A stretch of DNA of 16,184 nucleotides from an uncultured Lachnospiraceae bacterium (lineage in GTDB: Bacteria; Bacillota; Clostridia; Lachnospirales; Lachnospiraceae): contig CAJUJP010000067.1 in NCBI GenBank assembly GCA_910586615.1, positions 1-16,184 of the forward strand. Direction: 5' to 3'. Of this stretch, positions 1 to 8,800 are shown piece by piece. Within the stretch, counting starts at the first letter, position 1. Every line of letters begins with the position of its first letter. The translations under genes and the position numbers were made by a program. The notes beneath the pieces are model-generated. The model did no database searches and was not told the origin of the DNA. It saw only the letters and a program-made list of their open reading frames with translations.

Positions 1-54
1 CACACTGGATAACCGTAAATTAATGCGAAATCTGGCATAGGTGTGAATTGTAAC
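1..54 (-). mobile_element. Partial miniature inverted-repeat element, cut by window edge
   Basis: These 54 bases are the exact reverse complement of 11887-11940, the left part of the complete element at 11887-12039. The terminus reads GTGTGAATTGTAAC at 41-54, the same terminal inverted repeat in opposite orientation. Identity stops precisely at the GTTAC end: the flank after base 54 is TCTTCCAC here and unrelated at the other copy, as expected for an element boundary. The other end and its target duplication lie left of the window. It sits 43 bp downstream of the AraC-type gene's stop codon. Confidence 0.85.
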
Positions 55-97
55 TCTTCCACCAGTCAGGCTGCCCTTCTGTCATGCATAACTGCTT

Positions 98-1057
98 TTA
101 CTCCTTTCCCCCAAGCTTCGACGGCGCTACTCCAACGATCATCTTAAACCGTCTCGCAAAAGTGGAATAATCCCGAAAACCGCATTCATAGCACGCCTTA
201 GAGGCCGGCATTCCCGACAGGATCATCCGTCTCGCCGCCTGGATCCGCTTTTCATTGACATACTGATGAATGCTGTAGCCCGTAGCTTCCTTAAACTGCC
301 GCATCAGATAATATTTGCTGACATAGCAGTATCCCGCCAGCAGATCCACATTGATCTCCTCCGCCAGATGCTCCTGAATATAGGCAATCACATCGATCAC
401 TTTCTCATGGTATACCGCGGTGGTAATAAAAGCCCTGGGCTGCCGGAATAAATTCCTGTTGAATATTACCATAAATTCCTGCATAACACTTTTCAGCAGA
501 AAATCCCCCATATATTCGTCTTTCTGCCCTTCGATGCGCTCCATGCGGAGCAGACAGCCCACGATCTCCTCATAACTCTCCGGCGTAAAATGAATGACCC
601 GGTTCTGGGACTGTGCCGCCTGTTCAAAGCAGTACCGCAGGCTTTCTCCGCGCTCATTCCCCTGTGAAACAAATTCCTCCGACAGATAAATGATATATCT
701 CTCATAAGGAACCCTTTCGTCAATTTCCGGCTTATGGATCACATTGGCTCCCACCAGCACAAAATCATGGGGCTTTAGATGATATGTTTTACCCTCCACA
801 TTGTAATCCACTCTGCCGTCCACAAAGTAAATAATCTTATAGAAATCATGATAGTGAAAGGAGAATTCTTTCTCCACACAGTCACGCAGATGAAATACCC
901 GGCACGATTCCTTAAGGTATCCCGTCTTTTCGTAACGCTCGAATTCTCCCCCTTCATCTTCTGTTATATATGGTTCTTTTTCCTTTAATTCTTTAGCTGA
1001 CTGTCTGTCCATCTCCTGCTTCTGCATTCTCCGGTAATCCTTGTCTGCCCCGTTCAT
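98..1057 (-). CDS. AraC-family transcriptional regulator with cupin sensor domain
   Basis: A 319-residue DNA-binding regulator. The N-terminal half carries an AraC-type cupin fold around residues 65-125 (a FHYHDFYKIIYF stretch, then a turn-rich region ending at VIHKP), the usual small-ligand sensing domain. The C-terminal 100 residues (about 218-316) hold the paired helix-turn-helix: DLLAGYCYVSKYYLMRQFK is the first and ACYECGFRDYSTFARRFK the second, closely matching the AraC signature. The first 45 residues are charged and unusual for the family; the upstream Shine-Dalgarno is weak (only ACGGA before the ATG), so a start at Met11 or Met16 is possible. It lies 27 bp behind the GH25 gene and is probably cotranscribed with it. 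The ligand and targets cannot be told from sequence; this domain layout is often linked to sugar or cell-surface genes. Confidence 0.93.
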   Translation of the reverse strand: MNGADKDYRRMQKQEMDRQSAKELKEKEPYITEDEGGEFERYEKTGYLKESCRVFHLRDCVEKEFSFHYHDFYKIIYFVDGRVDYNVEGKTYHLKPHDFVLVGANVIHKPEIDERVPYERYIIYLSEEFVSQGNERGESLRYCFEQAAQSQNRVIHFTPESYEEIVGCLLRMERIEGQKDEYMGDFLLKSVMQEFMVIFNRNLFRQPRAFITTAVYHEKVIDVIAYIQEHLAEEINVDLLAGYCYVSKYYLMRQFKEATGYSIHQYVNEKRIQAARRMILSGMPASKACYECGFRDYSTFARRFKMIVGVAPSKLGGKE

Positions 1058-1084
1058 TCCGTTTCGTGGAATTACAAAGTCACT

Positions 1085-2209
1085 CTATTCTTCCGCCAGA
1101 TCCTCAAAACTGATATTCAGATCCACATCTCCTTCGATGCCGTCTACCTGGCCTGAAGCCGTATACTGCCACACTTTAAATGCATACGGATAATACACCT
1201 GCTCATCATAGAGGGCAAACCATTTATCATAGTCTTCCAGCTGTTCCAGATCCAGCATCATCATAAAAGTCTTCAGATTCCCGTAGATCATCGGCTTATA
1301 TCCCGCATTTTTGATCATCTCACAAAAAGCAATACAATACTGTGTCCGTTCTTCTTTTGTCAGATCGCGGGTTCTCGCATTAGAATTTGACACATCCTCC
1401 ACGTCAAGTACCACCGGATATCTGACATCATACGGTTCTATCGCATCCAAGACGAACTGCGCTTCCTCTTCCGCCTCTTCCACACTGACAGCCTGGGTAA
1501 AAAAGTACACACCCACCTGAAGATCATGATCCAGCGCGCCGTTTATATTATCCTCAAAGTTTTCGTCCTCCTGGATCGCACCTTCCGTATATCCTCTGAT
1601 TCCCAGCCGGATAAACGCATACTCCACATCGTCAGCCGCAACTTTCTCCCAGTCGATATCCCCCTGATACTTGGACACATCCACACCCTTGCGGGAAACT
1701 GCCTCTCCGTTCTCATAATATTTCATTTCCTGGTTTCCGTCCAGTGCAAACTTATTCAGATCATATGTATGATGGGCCAGTTGATCCGTAATCGGAAAGA
1801 AGTGAAACCTTCCCGCATCTGCCAGCACGATCTCGTCCGGGAAAAAGGCACGCAGCATATCCACAGTACTGGTGTCCTCGGAAGACATCATCTCCTTCAT
1901 TTTATCCAAAAACTGACTGCTCACATCTCTGGTCGTCTGTTCCTTCGCATCCGTCTCTGCCTTGGCAAGCATGGCATCCACTTCACCCTGCGTATAAGTT
2001 ATGGTCTCATCCATGCGGATAGCTTCCAGTTCGTTCATTACCACTGTATTTTCCATCTGCACAGCCCGGTATTTAAACACCGTCATCAGACAGACCGTGA
2101 TCGCACCCAGCGTAACAAGACATAATATGATCGAACCGATCAATATCCCGTTCTCGCTTCTCCTGCGTTTTTTCTTATGTTTCTTACCGTAAAAATTGTT
2201 TTCCCGCAT
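1085..2209 (-). CDS. Membrane-anchored glycoside hydrolase family 25 (lysozyme-like) protein
   Basis: A 374-residue protein predicted to cleave peptidoglycan between N-acetylmuramic acid and N-acetylglucosamine. The N-terminus is very basic (KKHKKKRRR at 9-17), followed by one hydrophobic segment at about 21-44, giving a type II membrane anchor with the rest outside the cell. Residues 45-170 form a charged stalk of unknown role. The GH25 domain spans about 174-372: GVDVSKYQG at 175-183, the acidic pair in VVLDVED at 266-272, WQYT at 347-350 and DVDLN at 361-365. These are the expected catalytic and substrate-binding landmarks of the family. The start is supported by GGGAG 6 bases upstream. 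No cell-wall-binding repeats are present, so anchoring is through the membrane rather than the wall. No clear promoter was found in the 140-bp gap to yitT. Confidence 0.93.
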   Translation of the reverse strand: MRENNFYGKKHKKKRRRSENGILIGSIILCLVTLGAITVCLMTVFKYRAVQMENTVVMNELEAIRMDETITYTQGEVDAMLAKAETDAKEQTTRDVSSQFLDKMKEMMSSEDTSTVDMLRAFFPDEIVLADAGRFHFFPITDQLAHHTYDLNKFALDGNQEMKYYENGEAVSRKGVDVSKYQGDIDWEKVAADDVEYAFIRLGIRGYTEGAIQEDENFEDNINGALDHDLQVGVYFFTQAVSVEEAEEEAQFVLDAIEPYDVRYPVVLDVEDVSNSNARTRDLTKEERTQYCIAFCEMIKNAGYKPMIYGNLKTFMMMLDLEQLEDYDKWFALYDEQVYYPYAFKVWQYTASGQVDGIEGDVDLNISFEDLAEE

Positions 2210-2349
2210 ACAATCTCCCTCTATATTTCTTTTCCACGCATTTCTTCCGGTAAAATCATCTGTTTCTTTTCCGTTTCAATCTCTAAAACAAGCGCTGCTG
2301 TTCAACCGGATTTCTGTGTCCGTATATCAGAAATTAGTAATTCGTTGTA

Positions 2350-3258
2350 CTAGATCCGCTCACTGAAATAACTCTTATACCCCTCGCCAAAAATTTCCGA
2401 AGCGCTTGTCACGATCATGAAGGAATCCGGATCTTCCTCTTTCACAATACTCTCAACCCTCGGAAATACTGTTTTCTTCATGGCACACATGAGTACCTGC
2501 TTCTCGACTCCGCTATAGGCGCCCCGACCGTTAATATGCGTCATTCCCACATCCAGTTCCTCTAAAATGCGGGACGTGATCTGATTCGGCCTGTCACTGA
2601 TAATATACAGAAGCTTCGCCTCATCCCGCCCGTAGAGCACCACATCCATGGTAACCGATGAACATCCAACTGCAATGGCCGCGTACAGTGCCGCATCAAT
2701 ATTCTGAAAAACAATGCCCGACATTGTCACCACAATGGCATCCGCTATAAAGAAAAGATTCCCTGTCTTCAAATGCGGAAACCGCAAGCGAAGCGCCTTC
2801 ACAATAATATCCATGCCTCCGGTGGTGGCACCCGCCCGAAAAATCACACCGATCGAAACCGCCGACAGCATTCCTCCCGCAATCGCTGCCAACAGTCTAT
2901 CACAGGTAGCTGCCGGAAGGGACGATAAAATATTGGTAAACACGGAAATAAGTGCCGTCGCGTAAACACTTGACAGCGTCAGCCCAAAGCCGAACTTCCA
3001 GATTCCAAACATAAGGATCGGTATATTGATAAGCAGGATCAGTGTTCCTGTGCTCACAGGAATGATCCGGTTCAGTATAATTGCAATACCGGTCACACCG
3101 CCCGGCGCCATATTATTAGGATCAATAAAAAGACTGACCCCTATCGCATAAACAAACGCCGCCACTGTTATAATAATATATTTCTTTAACCATTCTGTCT
3201 TGCTTTTTTTGTAAAAATTTTTATTTTTCTTCTCTTTTTTCTCTTTTTCGCTCTTCAT
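2350..3258 (-). CDS. YitT family (DUF161/DUF2179) membrane protein
   Basis: A 302-residue integral membrane protein of the YitT family, widespread in Firmicutes and often in several paralogues; its substrate or role is not established. A lysine-rich cytoplasmic N-terminus (residues 1-26) precedes about six hydrophobic segments, near 27-46, 54-66, 72-88, 98-115, 122-141 and 168-207. Family landmarks are the DPNNMAPGGVTGIA stretch at 46-59 and GATTGGMDII at 143-152. The C-terminal soluble DUF2179 domain runs from about 212 to 300 and contains GRGAYSG and the KEEDPDSFMIV segment. The start is supported by GGGGGAG upstream. It appears monocistronic: the upstream ilvA unit ends in a terminator at 3552-3580 and a promoter candidate lies in between. 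Confidence 0.93.
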   Translation of the reverse strand: MKSEKEKKEKKNKNFYKKSKTEWLKKYIIITVAAFVYAIGVSLFIDPNNMAPGGVTGIAIILNRIIPVSTGTLILLINIPILMFGIWKFGFGLTLSSVYATALISVFTNILSSLPAATCDRLLAAIAGGMLSAVSIGVIFRAGATTGGMDIIVKALRLRFPHLKTGNLFFIADAIVVTMSGIVFQNIDAALYAAIAVGCSSVTMDVVLYGRDEAKLLYIISDRPNQITSRILEELDVGMTHINGRGAYSGVEKQVLMCAMKKTVFPRVESIVKEEDPDSFMIVTSASEIFGEGYKSYFSERI

Positions 3259-3277
3259 ATCCCGTCTCCCCCGGCTG

Positions 3278-3357
3278 AAAACAGTCTGACAGGTGCTGCA
3301 GTATGATCCTGTGCCTGCAGTACCCGGTATTCTGCCAAATTATATGCAGACTGTTTT
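3278..3357. repeat. Pair of 11-bp inverted repeats at the yitT promoter
   Basis: AAAACAGTCTG (3278-3288) and its exact reverse complement CAGACTGTTTT (3347-3357) are separated by 58 bp. One arm falls in the spacer between the proposed -35 and -10 boxes of yitT; the other lies about 20 bp upstream of the start codon. The layout could be a pair of operator sites or the arms of a leader RNA stem; nothing in the sequence decides between them. Confidence 0.6.
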
Positions 3358-3367
3358 ACCAGCAGAA
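3339..3367 (-). promoter_or_regulatory. Candidate sigma-A promoter for yitT
   Basis: On the minus strand, a perfect TATAAT (3339-3344) lies 17 bp from a weak -35, TTCTGC (3362-3367). Transcription would start about 75 bases before the yitT start codon. The good -10 and spacing are the support; the -35 is poor. Confidence 0.5.
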
Positions 3368-3551
3368 TCATATAAGATTTAATAATACCCGGCATCCCTC
3401 TTAGCATGTCCTTTTTTCATGAATTCATAGCATATTTGTCCTGTTCACGTCTTTCACGCTTCTCCTGCTCCAAATTATGCATACCCTGCAGAGCCGCCGT
3501 ATTGTCTTTAAACCTGTAAAAACATGTCTCTTTCTTCTGTCCCGCAACCCG

Positions 3552-3580
3552 AAAAAGCCAGACCCGCCAGTCTGACTTTT
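3552..3580 (-). terminator. Intrinsic terminator after ilvA
   Basis: On the minus strand, AAAAGTCAGAC and GTCTGGCTTTT form an 11-bp stem with one G-T wobble around the loop TGGCGG, and the 3' arm runs into five T residues. It lies 65 bp downstream of the ilvA stop and would end the plsX-acpP-rnc-smc-ftsY-ilvA transcript. Confidence 0.85.
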
Positions 3581-3644
3581 CATGATTCACCGTCGAAGAT
3601 ATCATATATCTGAAAACAAGGTGTTGTCATGTGTTTTGTCTGAA

Positions 3645-4862
3645 TCAGATTCCCACACGCACCACCTTGGGCTGATACCCGTTCTGGTTCAGGGCCTCAA
3701 TGATCTGATTTTTATGCTCCGTACCGTAGGCTTCCAGCGTAATGCGCAGTTCCACTGCCGCACTGCGGTTGATGGAAACAAACTGATTATGTTCCAGCTT
3801 GATAACATTGCCGCTCTGCTTCGCGATCACATCAGCCACTCTGGATAACTCGCCCGGCTTGTCCGGCAGAAGCACCGATACCGTAAAGATTCTGTCCCGC
3901 AGCACCAGTCCCTGTTGTACCACCGAGGACATGGTAATCACATCCATATTTCCGCCGCTCAAAATAGAGACGATCTTCTTATTTTTCACATCCAGATGTT
4001 TCAACGCCGCCACTGTCAAAAGGCCGGAATTTTCCACGATCATCTTATGGTTCTCCACCATATCCAGGAAGGATACCACAAGCTCTTCATCCTCCACTGT
4101 GATAATGTCATCCAGATTTTTGCTCACATAGGGGAAAATATTCGTACCCGGTGTCTTCACCGCTGTACCGTCTGCAATGGTGCTCACCCCGTCCAGCGTC
4201 AGTACCTTGCCTGCCCGGATGGATTCCTGCATACAATTTGCTCCTGCCGGCTCCACACCGATCACTTTGATCTTGGGATTCAGAAGCTTCGCCAGTGTGG
4301 AGACCCCTGTGGCAAGCCCGCCGCCGCCGATGGGCACCAGAATGTAATCCACCAGCGGCAGTTCCTTGATGATTTCCATGGCAATGGTTCCCTGGCCGGT
4401 GGCCACATCCAGATCATCAAAAGGATGCACAAACGTATATCCTTTCTCTTCCGCAAGCTGATAGGCATACGCACAGGCCTCATCATATACATCACCGTGA
4501 AGAATCACTTCCGCGCCATGCCCCTTTGTGCGGTTCACCTTGATCAAAGGCGTTGTCGTGGGCATCACGATCACCGCTTTCACACCGTAGCACTTGGCCG
4601 CATAGGCAACGCCCTGGGCATGATTGCCCGCAGACGCCGTGATCAGTCCTTTCTTCCGTTCTCCCTCTGACAGCGTACTGATCTTATAATAAGCCCCGCG
4701 CAGCTTATATGCACCCGTAAGCTGCATATTTTCAGGCTTTAAATATACCTTATTGCCCGTCTGCGTACTGAAGTGGTCGCTGTAGATCAGTTTCGTCTCC
4801 GAAGCCACCTCTTTGACAACCTCATATGCCTCTTCAAACTTATCCAGTGAAAGTTCCTTCAT
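3645..4862 (-). CDS. ilvA: Threonine ammonia-lyase (threonine dehydratase), PLP enzyme with ACT domain
   Basis: A 405-residue PLP enzyme converting L-threonine to 2-oxobutanoate and ammonia, the first step toward isoleucine or a route of threonine breakdown. The PLP lysine is Lys53 in GAYKLRGA (the family's usual motif is SFKxRGA). SAGNHAQGVA at 77-86 and the glycine-rich phosphate loop IGGGGLATG at 178-186 are intact, as is SGGNMD at 302-307. A single ACT domain at about 327-402 suggests allosteric control by an amino acid. One ACT domain and the overall length fit the short IlvA/TdcB type; whether it is biosynthetic or catabolic cannot be told, so the symbol could equally be tdcB. The start has GAGGGGG upstream. 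It follows ftsY by 68 bp with no terminator between, and is closed by the terminator at 3552-3580. Confidence 0.93.
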   Translation of the reverse strand: MKELSLDKFEEAYEVVKEVASETKLIYSDHFSTQTGNKVYLKPENMQLTGAYKLRGAYYKISTLSEGERKKGLITASAGNHAQGVAYAAKCYGVKAVIVMPTTTPLIKVNRTKGHGAEVILHGDVYDEACAYAYQLAEEKGYTFVHPFDDLDVATGQGTIAMEIIKELPLVDYILVPIGGGGLATGVSTLAKLLNPKIKVIGVEPAGANCMQESIRAGKVLTLDGVSTIADGTAVKTPGTNIFPYVSKNLDDIITVEDEELVVSFLDMVENHKMIVENSGLLTVAALKHLDVKNKKIVSILSGGNMDVITMSSVVQQGLVLRDRIFTVSVLLPDKPGELSRVADVIAKQSGNVIKLEHNQFVSINRSAAVELRITLEAYGTEHKNQIIEALNQNGYQPKVVRVGI

Positions 4863-4930
4863 TCCATTACCCCCTCGTTTGTCTCTTAACTGCCGCTTTT
4901 CGCTTCAATACTCCATCCGAAAAAACTTTA

Positions 4931-5884
4931 TTACAATTCCTCAGCCTGTCCGGAATTCCCCGTATCAAACAACGCATCCACAAACTGATCCGCGTCAAAT
5001 TTCTGCAGATCTTCTATCGTCTCACCGACCCCGATATATTTCACCGGGATTTTCAGTTCAGACTGGATCGCCACCGCGATACCGCCCTTGGCTGTGCCGT
5101 CCATCTTGGTCAGGATAATGCCTGTCAGATCAGCAGCCTCCCCAAATTCCTTTGCCTGCTGTAAAGCGTTCTGTCCGGTAGTCCCGTCCAGTACCACCAG
5201 ATTTTCTCTGTGGGCATCAGGAAATTCTTTATCAATGATGCGGTTGATTTTTTTCAGTTCTTCCATCAGATTTTTCTTATTGTGGAGTCTTCCCGCCGTA
5301 TCACACAAAAGTACATCCGCATTCCGCGCCCTGGCCGCATTCACCGCATCAAAAATCACACTGGCCGGATCGGAGCCTTCCTTCCCGCCAATCACATCCA
5401 CGCCGGCACGGTTAGCCCACTCGTGAAGCTGCTCTCCTGCTGCCGCACGGAAAGTATCCGCCGCCGCAAGAATCACTTTTCTTCCCTGTGCCTTTAATTT
5501 ACCGGCAAGCTTGCCCACGGTGGTAGTCTTTCCGACACCGTTGACACCGATCACCAGCACCACGGACTGCTCCTTCTCGAAATCATACGCCGTCTCGCCC
5601 ACCTGCATCTGTTCCTTGATATTCCGGATCAGGAAGTCCTTGCAGTCCGCTGGCTCTTTGATATGATTTTCCCTGACCTGTTCACGAAGCTTATCAAGAA
5701 TCTCTCCGGTGGCTTTTACGCCGATATCCCCCATAATCAGAATCTCTTCCAGTTCTTCGTAGAAATCCTCGTCGATGCTGGAAAATCCGCCGAACACTGC
5801 ATCAATGCCGTGTACGATATTATTCCTTGTCTTGGTCAGCCCTTCTTTTAATCTGGCAAAAAAGCCTTTTTTCTCTTCACTCAT
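4931..5884 (-). CDS. ftsY: Signal recognition particle receptor FtsY
   Basis: A 317-residue SRP GTPase that docks ribosome-SRP complexes at the membrane for co-translational insertion. The acidic A domain is almost absent, as in many Gram-positives; the N domain covers about 10-95 and the G domain 100-305. GTPase motifs are all visible: G1 GVNGVGKTT at 113-121, ADTFRAAA at 142-149, DTAGR at 195-199 and TKMDG at 259-263. The short N-terminal amphipathic stretch FFARLKEGLTKTR would carry the lipid-binding role. The ATG overlaps the smc stop by one base (TGATG), implying translational coupling to smc. The smc-ftsY arrangement is the classical Firmicute order. Confidence 0.97.
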   Translation of the reverse strand: MSEEKKGFFARLKEGLTKTRNNIVHGIDAVFGGFSSIDEDFYEELEEILIMGDIGVKATGEILDKLREQVRENHIKEPADCKDFLIRNIKEQMQVGETAYDFEKEQSVVLVIGVNGVGKTTTVGKLAGKLKAQGRKVILAAADTFRAAAGEQLHEWANRAGVDVIGGKEGSDPASVIFDAVNAARARNADVLLCDTAGRLHNKKNLMEELKKINRIIDKEFPDAHRENLVVLDGTTGQNALQQAKEFGEAADLTGIILTKMDGTAKGGIAVAIQSELKIPVKYIGVGETIEDLQKFDADQFVDALFDTGNSGQAEEL

Positions 5885-8800
5885 CAGTCATCCAATTCCT
5901 TATCGATCAAATTTACGCTCACAAGCGTCGAAATGCCCTTCTCCTGCATGGTAATACCGTAAAGGCGATCCGCTTTTTCCATGGTTCCGCGCCTGTGGGT
6001 AATAACAATAAACTGTGTATTCTTCGTCAATTTATGCAGGTACTTGGCAAATCTTCCCACGTTGCTCTCGTCCAGAGCCGCCTCGATCTCGTCCAGCAGA
6101 CAGAACGGTGAGGGTTTCAGATTCTGGATTGCAAACAACAGACAGATCGCCGTCAGAGATTTCTCCCCGCCGGACATCTGCATCATATTGACCAGCTTCT
6201 TACCCGGCGGCTGTGCGATGATACGGATACCCGCTTCCAGCACATCCTCTTCCTCGATCAGTTCAAGCGTTCCCTTACCGCCGCCGAACAGCTCCTTGAA
6301 TACTTTGTCAAATTCCCTGTTGATCTCGGCAAATTTCTCATTGAACTGCTTCCGCATGGAAGTGTCCAGTTCCTCTATGATACCCATCAACGTTTTCTCC
6401 GCTTCCACCAGATCATCATGCTGAGTCTTTAAGAACGTATATCGTTCCATCAGATTCTTGTAATCCTCGATCGCATTGACATTTACGTCCCCCAGCTTTT
6501 TGATGGCATCCTTGAGTGCCGTGATTTCTTTTTTCATGGCCGGCAGATCATTCATCTCGTCATCCTTGAGTGACTCCGCATCAGAAAGTGTAATCTCATA
6601 CTCATCCCACATATAGTTGATCTGGGATTCGATGGATTCCTCCATACGTTCCTTCTGGCTGTTGAGACGATAAACTTCCTTATCCAGCGCCGTCATGCGC
6701 TGTGCAAGTTCTTCTCTTGATGTGAAGAAGTTCTTCTGTCTGGTCGAAAGTTCTTCCTTCGTCGCAATGTCCTCTTTCAGCTTCTGTTCCGCATCTGTCT
6801 GTGCGGTATAAGAAGAGGCAATGGTCTTCTCAATTTCCAGAATGCTTGCTTTCTTACGCTCCACCTCTTCTTTACCCAGATGCAGGCCTTCCTGTACTTC
6901 TGTCAGTTCCGATGTGTGTCTTGCAAGTTCACCCTCCACACGTTCCAGATTCTGTCTCTGGAAATCTACGCCCTGACGCATCTTCTCGACTTCCACATCC
7001 CATTCGGATACCCTGGCCGCCTGCCCGGACTCTTCTGCCCGTTTTTCCTCCAGCAGTTTCTGAAATTCGGCGATCTGTACTTCCACATTCTTTTCAAGCG
7101 CCTCGGAATCTTCCAGTTCTCTGGCAATCTCATCCTTACCTGTCTGGATCTCCTTGATCTGAAGCTCAATATCCTGCTCCTCGGTCTTTAACTCGCCGAA
7201 TCCCTCTTCGGTCTCACTTTTCTTGTCTCTGGCCTGCATCACATTCATACGAGCCGTATTCTGTTCGATGAACTTACGCTGAAGCTGACCCTTCACATCT
7301 TCTATTTCAAGACGCAGCTTGTTTCTTCTGCGCTTCGTCTCCTCAATGTCATTTAAAAGCCTGTCCACATCGACAACATACTGTTTGACCTTCTTCTCCA
7401 ATTCCTCCATCTCACGCCGTCTGCCCAGAAGATTGGAATTGTTCTTAAAGGCACCGCCGCTGATGGCTCCGCCCGGCACGAGAAGTTCTCCTTCCAGCGT
7501 GACCATACGAATGCCGTAATCAAATTTTCTGGCAATCTTAACTGCATGATCCACATTGTCAATGACTACGATCCTTCCCAGCATCGCTTTCGCCACATTC
7601 CGGTATTTCTTATCCACCTTCACCAGTTCGTCCGCCATGCCGATGACGCCTTCTTCTTTCAGCGCCTCCGGATTCTTGAACTCCTGGGGACGGGTAATGC
7701 TGGTAAGCGGCAGGAAAGTGGCGCGCCCCGCCCTGGTCTTTTTCAGATGGCTGATCATGCGCTTCGCCGTCTCTTCATCCTCTGTTACAATGTTCTGGAT
7801 ATTGCCGCCGAGAGCCGTCTCAATGGCTGTTTCGTACTTTGCTTCCGCCTGTATGATATCGGCCACTACGCCGATGATTCCCTTTTCCTGGCCTTTCCGT
7901 TCCATGACAGCCTTTACGCTGCCGCCATAGCCTTCATAGCGCTCCGTCAGATTAGCCAGCGCCTCCAGTTTGGACTTTTCCTGATGATACAGCACCTGCG
8001 TATCCCGCAGTTTCTGGTCTCTTCCCGCCAGTTCTTCCCGAAGCCCGGCAAGCTGTTCTTCCATGCTCTCCTGCTTCTCGTTCAGTTCGCGGATCACCAC
8101 ATTGACAGCCTCAAACTCCTCTTCCAGCTTCTTGATATTTTCCGTCTGCGCCGCCTCATCTGACTTGGCACGCAGCAGTCTGGAATTCAGTTCCGCCTTG
8201 CGGATCTTCACCTGCTCAAGCATGGTGTCATAACGTCCCAGCTTGGATTTGATCGTAGCACGGTTATTCAGTGCGTCGATAATCGTATTCTTGCCTGTCT
8301 CAATATGATTGTTCAGTTCTGCGATTCTGCCCTGGGTCTCCTCCAGAAGCTGTCTGGCTTCGGTTCTCGCCCGTTCCAGTTCTTCCAGCTTCCCGTCTGT
8401 CTCCCCTTTTTCCGTCAGGATCTTATCCTTCTCCGCCGTGCGCTCGTCGATCTGTTCCTGAATGCTGCGGATGCGGTTCTGCAGATGCTCTTCGTTGCCC
8501 TCCGCCGAATGGATCTGTTCTTTCAGGACATTGATCTCGCCTTCCAGCTTTGACCGCATAACACCCGTATCCGTCAGCGTGGATCTGGCTGTCTCGATGG
8601 CCTGTTCCAGCAGTTCAATCCTGCTTTGTACCTGCTCGTACTCTTCCTTGATATGCTCATATTTTCGGGTCGTCTCATCCAGGTCGCCGCCTGCGATTTT
8701 TAACTTTCCGTCCACATCGGCAAGCTGCTGCCGCACACGCACATTTTCCAGAAGAAAAACATTGACATCCAGGGTTTTCAGTTCTTCTTTTTTCTTCAGA

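Larger units (their letters stand above)
3259..3644. other. Intergenic region between ilvA and yitT
   Basis: This 386-bp gap holds the ilvA terminator (3552-3580), a promoter candidate for yitT (3339-3367) and a pair of inverted 11-mers (3278-3288 and 3347-3357). It also has a TGCAGTA direct repeat near 3297-3322. I see no convincing gene. A 62-codon minus-strand frame at 3417-3605 runs across the terminator hairpin and lacks a ribosome binding site. Confidence 0.7.

Noticed and set aside
2310..2334. Possible terminator after yitT (ATTTCTG/CAGAAAT inverted repeat)
   Set aside because: The stem is only 7 AT-rich bp with an 11-base loop and no T-run follows on the minus strand.
3417..3605. 62-codon minus-strand open frame downstream of ilvA
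   Set aside because: It includes the ilvA terminator hairpin and lacks a ribosome binding site; no recognisable features.
7546..8163. Long plus-strand open frames opposite smc, such as 205 codons here and at 8821-9438
   Set aside because: They are antisense to conserved smc coding sequence, have no ribosome binding sites and a composition that mirrors smc codons.
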